Translations under genes and position numbers: made by a program
Shown here: positions 61,401 to 64,000 of the stretch, in pieces
Position numbering within the stretch: position 1 is the stretch's first letter
Layout of the letters: the number at the start of each line of letters is the position of its first letter
Notes under the pieces: generated by a model
What the model was told of the DNA's origin: nothing
Databases searched by the model: none
The model's input: only the letters and a program-made list of their open reading frames with translations
Source: Antedon mediterranea
Taxonomy: Eukaryota; Echinodermata; Crinoidea; Comatulida; Antedonidae
Reading direction: 5' to 3'
Length of the DNA stretch: 64,000 nucleotides
Assembly (NCBI RefSeq): GCF_964355755.1
Contig: NC_092677.1
Coordinates: 12,732,601 to 12,796,600 of the forward strand

Positions 61401-63343
61401 TAAGTAACAAAATTTAATAGCATTAGCTCTTCAGATTAAAATTAACACTGATGATTTCAGAAAAGGAAAGTAGCAATAAAAGAGAAAGAATTTGTAACAA
61501 ATGGGTTAAAAAATATACTATAAAAATGTATTTCTTATTTTATTAAAAAAATCATGAGTCTCCTCTCCTTAATTGCCTAAGTCACACAGCTGACTTAGGC
61601 AGAAACACAAAAAACGATCTGAGCATGTGCAAATGTATATAAAAGAACTCAGATAATGTACAGAGGGCAGTATAATTATTTAAGCAGTGAGTTAGGCAGA
61701 TCATAAGTCAGATCTCCTTAATTGCCTAAGTCACACAGCTGACTTAGGCAGAAACACAAAAAATGTAGTATATTGATATAAGCAGTGAGTTAAGCAGAAA
61801 AACAAAACAAAAATTATGACTTAAACACTTTTGTTATGAGGCTGTCGATATCATCTATATACAAAAAATGCTACCTTTAAGTAACAAAATTTAATAGCAT
61901 TAGCTCTTCAGATTAAAATTAACACTGATGTTTTTAGAAAAGGAAAGTACCAATAAAAGAGAAAGAATTTGTAACAAATGGGTTAAAAAATATACTATAA
62001 AAATGTATTTCTTTTTTTATTTAAAAAATCATGAGTCTCCTCTCCTTAATTGCCTAAGTCACACAGCTGACTTAGGCAGAAACACAAAAAAATATCTGAG
62101 CATGTGCAAATGTATATAAAAGCACTCAGTTAATGTACAGAGAGCAGTATAATGATATAAGCAGTGACTTAGGCAGATCATAAGTCAGCTCTCCTTAATT
62201 GCCTAAGTCACACAGCTGACTTAGGCAGAAACACAAAAAATATAGTATATTGATATAAGCAGTGAGTTAGGCAGATCATAAGTCAGCTCTCCTTAATTGC
62301 CTAAGTCACACAGCTGCTTCTCCTTAATTGCCTAAGTCACACAGCTGACTTAGGCAGAAACACAAAAAATATAGTCTATTGATATAAGCAGTGAGTTAGG
62401 CAGATCATAAGTCAGCTCTCTTTAATTGCCTAAGTCACACTGCTGACTTAGGCAGAAACACAAAAAAAATGTAGTATATTGATATAAGCAGTGAGTTAGG
62501 CAGAAAAACAAAACAAAAATTATGACTTAAACACAAAATAATAGCAACAAAATAATAGTAACAAAATTTAATAGCATTAGCTCTTCAGATTAAAATTAAC
62601 AGCTGACTTAGGCAGAAACACAAAAAACGATCTGAGCATGTGCAAATGTATATAAAAGAACTCAGATAATATACAGAGGGCAGTATAATTATATAAGCAG
62701 TGAGTTAGGCAGATCATAAGTCAGCTCTCCTTAATTGCCTAAGTCACACAGCTGACTTAGGCAGAAACACAAAAAACAATCTGAGCATGTGCAAATGTAT
62801 ATAAAAGCACTCAGATAATGTACAGAGAGCAGTATAATGATATAAGCAGTGAGTTAGGCAGATCATAAGTCAGCTCTCCTTAATTGCCTAAGTCACACAG
62901 CTGACTTAGGCAGAAACACAAAAAATATAGTATATTGATATAAGCAGTGAGTTAGGCAGATCATAAGTCAGCTCTCCTTAATTGCCTAAGTCACACAGCT
63001 GACTTGGGCAGAAACACAACAAATATAGTATATTGATATAAATAGTGAGTTAGGCAGAAAAAAAAAATTATGTCTTAGACACTTTTGTTATGAGGCTGTC
63101 GATATCATCTATATACAAAAAAATGCTACCTTTAAGTAACAAAATTTAATAGCATCAGCTCTTCAGATTAAAATTAACACTGATGAATTGAGAAAAGGAA
63201 AGTAGCAATAAAAGAGAAAGAATTTGGAACCAATGGGTTAAAAAATTTACTTTAAAAATGTATTTCTTATTTTATTAAAAAAATCATGAGTCTCCTCTCC
63301 TTAATTGCCTAAGTCACACAGCTGACTTAGGCAGAAACACAAA
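55430..63343. repeat. higher-order block, copy A' with internal 2,754-bp duplication
   Basis: Same spacing order as copy A but with the series 328, 570, 477, 476, 426, 477 (sum 2,754) present twice (56429-59183 and 59183-61937). The length is 7,913 bp, which is 5,159 plus 2,754. After about 63490 the match to copy A breaks. Confidence 0.85.
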
Positions 63344-64000
63344 AAACGATCTGAGCATGTGCAAATGTATATAAAAGAACTCAGATAATGTACAGAGGGC
63401 AGTATAATTATATAAGCAGTGAGTTAGGCAGATCATAAGTCAGCTCTCCTTAATTGCCTAAGTCACACAGCTGACTTAGGCAGAAACACAAAAAACAATC
63501 AGAGCATGTGCAAATGTATATAAAAGCACTCAGATAATGTACAGAGAGCAGTATAATGATATAAGCAGTGAGTTAGGCAGATCATAAGTCAGCTCTCCTT
63601 AATTGCCTAAGTCACACAGCTGACTTAGACAGAAACACAAAAAATATAGTATATTGATATAAGCAGTGAGTTAGGCAGAAAAACAAAACAAAAATTATGA
63701 CTTAAACACTTTTGTTATGAGGCTGTCGATATCATCTATATACCAAAAATGCTACCTTTAAGTAACAAAATTTAATAGCATTAGCTCTTCAGATTAAAAT
63801 TAACACTGATGATTTTAGAAAAGGAAAGTAGCAATAAAAGAGAAAGAATTTGTAACAAATGGGTTAAAAAATATACTATAAAAATGTATTTCTTTTTTTA
63901 TTTAAAAAATCATGAGTCTCCTCTCCTTAATTGCCTAAGTCACACAGCTGACTTAGGCAGAAACACAAAAAACGATCTGAGCATGTGCAAATGTATATAA

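Larger units (their letters stand above)
47102..64000. repeat. complex satellite array, continues past right edge
   Basis: About 32 copies of an anchor (GAAAAGGAAAGTAGC) occur from 47504 to 63818. Anchor spacings are mostly 328, 426, 476-477 and 570-578 bp, which fits a 328-bp core plus optional modules of about 98 bp and 149 bp. Each unit contains GGCTGTCGATATCATC, CTACCTTTAAGTAAC, AGAGAAAGAATTTG and one to three hairpins (TGCCTAAGTCA, 6-nt loop, TGACTTAGGCA). The 149-bp module carries GATCTGAGCATGTGCAAATG and TATATAAAAG. Longer duplications are listed separately. No gene. Confidence 0.95.

Noticed and set aside
47102..64000. CRISPR-like or gene-family interpretation of the regular repeats
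   Set aside because: Repeats are hundreds of bases long without unique spacers, in a eukaryotic intron-bearing context; this is satellite DNA.

Overview
The window is AT-rich animal nuclear DNA: split genes with GT-AG introns, many small transposon relics and a long satellite array. The gene content (a Rpn8/PSMD7 proteasome subunit, a DIPK1C/FAM69C-type Golgi/ER kinase-like protein and a single HNF4 nuclear receptor), a 5S-tRNA chimeric SINE and abundant AGGCCTA-type motifs suggest a marine invertebrate deuterostome, most likely an echinoderm. The species assignment is inference.

Layout. 1-10.4 kb: minus-strand exons of a coiled-coil protein that runs off the left edge, with a roughly 8 kb intron containing a 5S/tRNA-derived SINE, a Helentron-like repeat with a hairpin and (TTTG)n tract, and several MITEs. 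10.9-14.2 kb: a decayed, GC-richer Ty3/gypsy-like retrotransposon (gag zinc knuckle and integrase pieces, no reverse transcriptase seen). 14.6-22.7 kb: an about 8 kb composite foldback-like element with inverted ends made of about 95-bp tandem repeats, filled with repeated modules and tRNA-like sequences. 23.0-25.0 kb: PSMD7, five exons, plus strand. 25.9-27.5 kb: DIPK1C-like gene, three exons, plus strand. 32.5-43.1 kb: HNF4, seven coding exons, minus strand, with a candidate alternative first exon at 46.1 kb. 47.1 kb to the right edge: about 17 kb of satellite DNA.

The three complete genes have no obvious common pathway: PSMD7 is a housekeeping proteasome lid subunit, DIPK1C is a secretory-pathway membrane protein and HNF4 is a transcription factor. 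Exon joins for all of them were worked out by hand from splice sites and reading phase, and they give uninterrupted proteins of 346, 403 and 469 residues.

The most unusual structures are (i) the satellite, whose monomers come in sizes built from a 328-bp core plus optional 98-bp and 149-bp modules and which carries nested 2,754-bp and 5,159-bp duplications, (ii) the foldback-like composite upstream of PSMD7, and (iii) two Helentron/pearl-like ends, one of which abuts the first base of the satellite.
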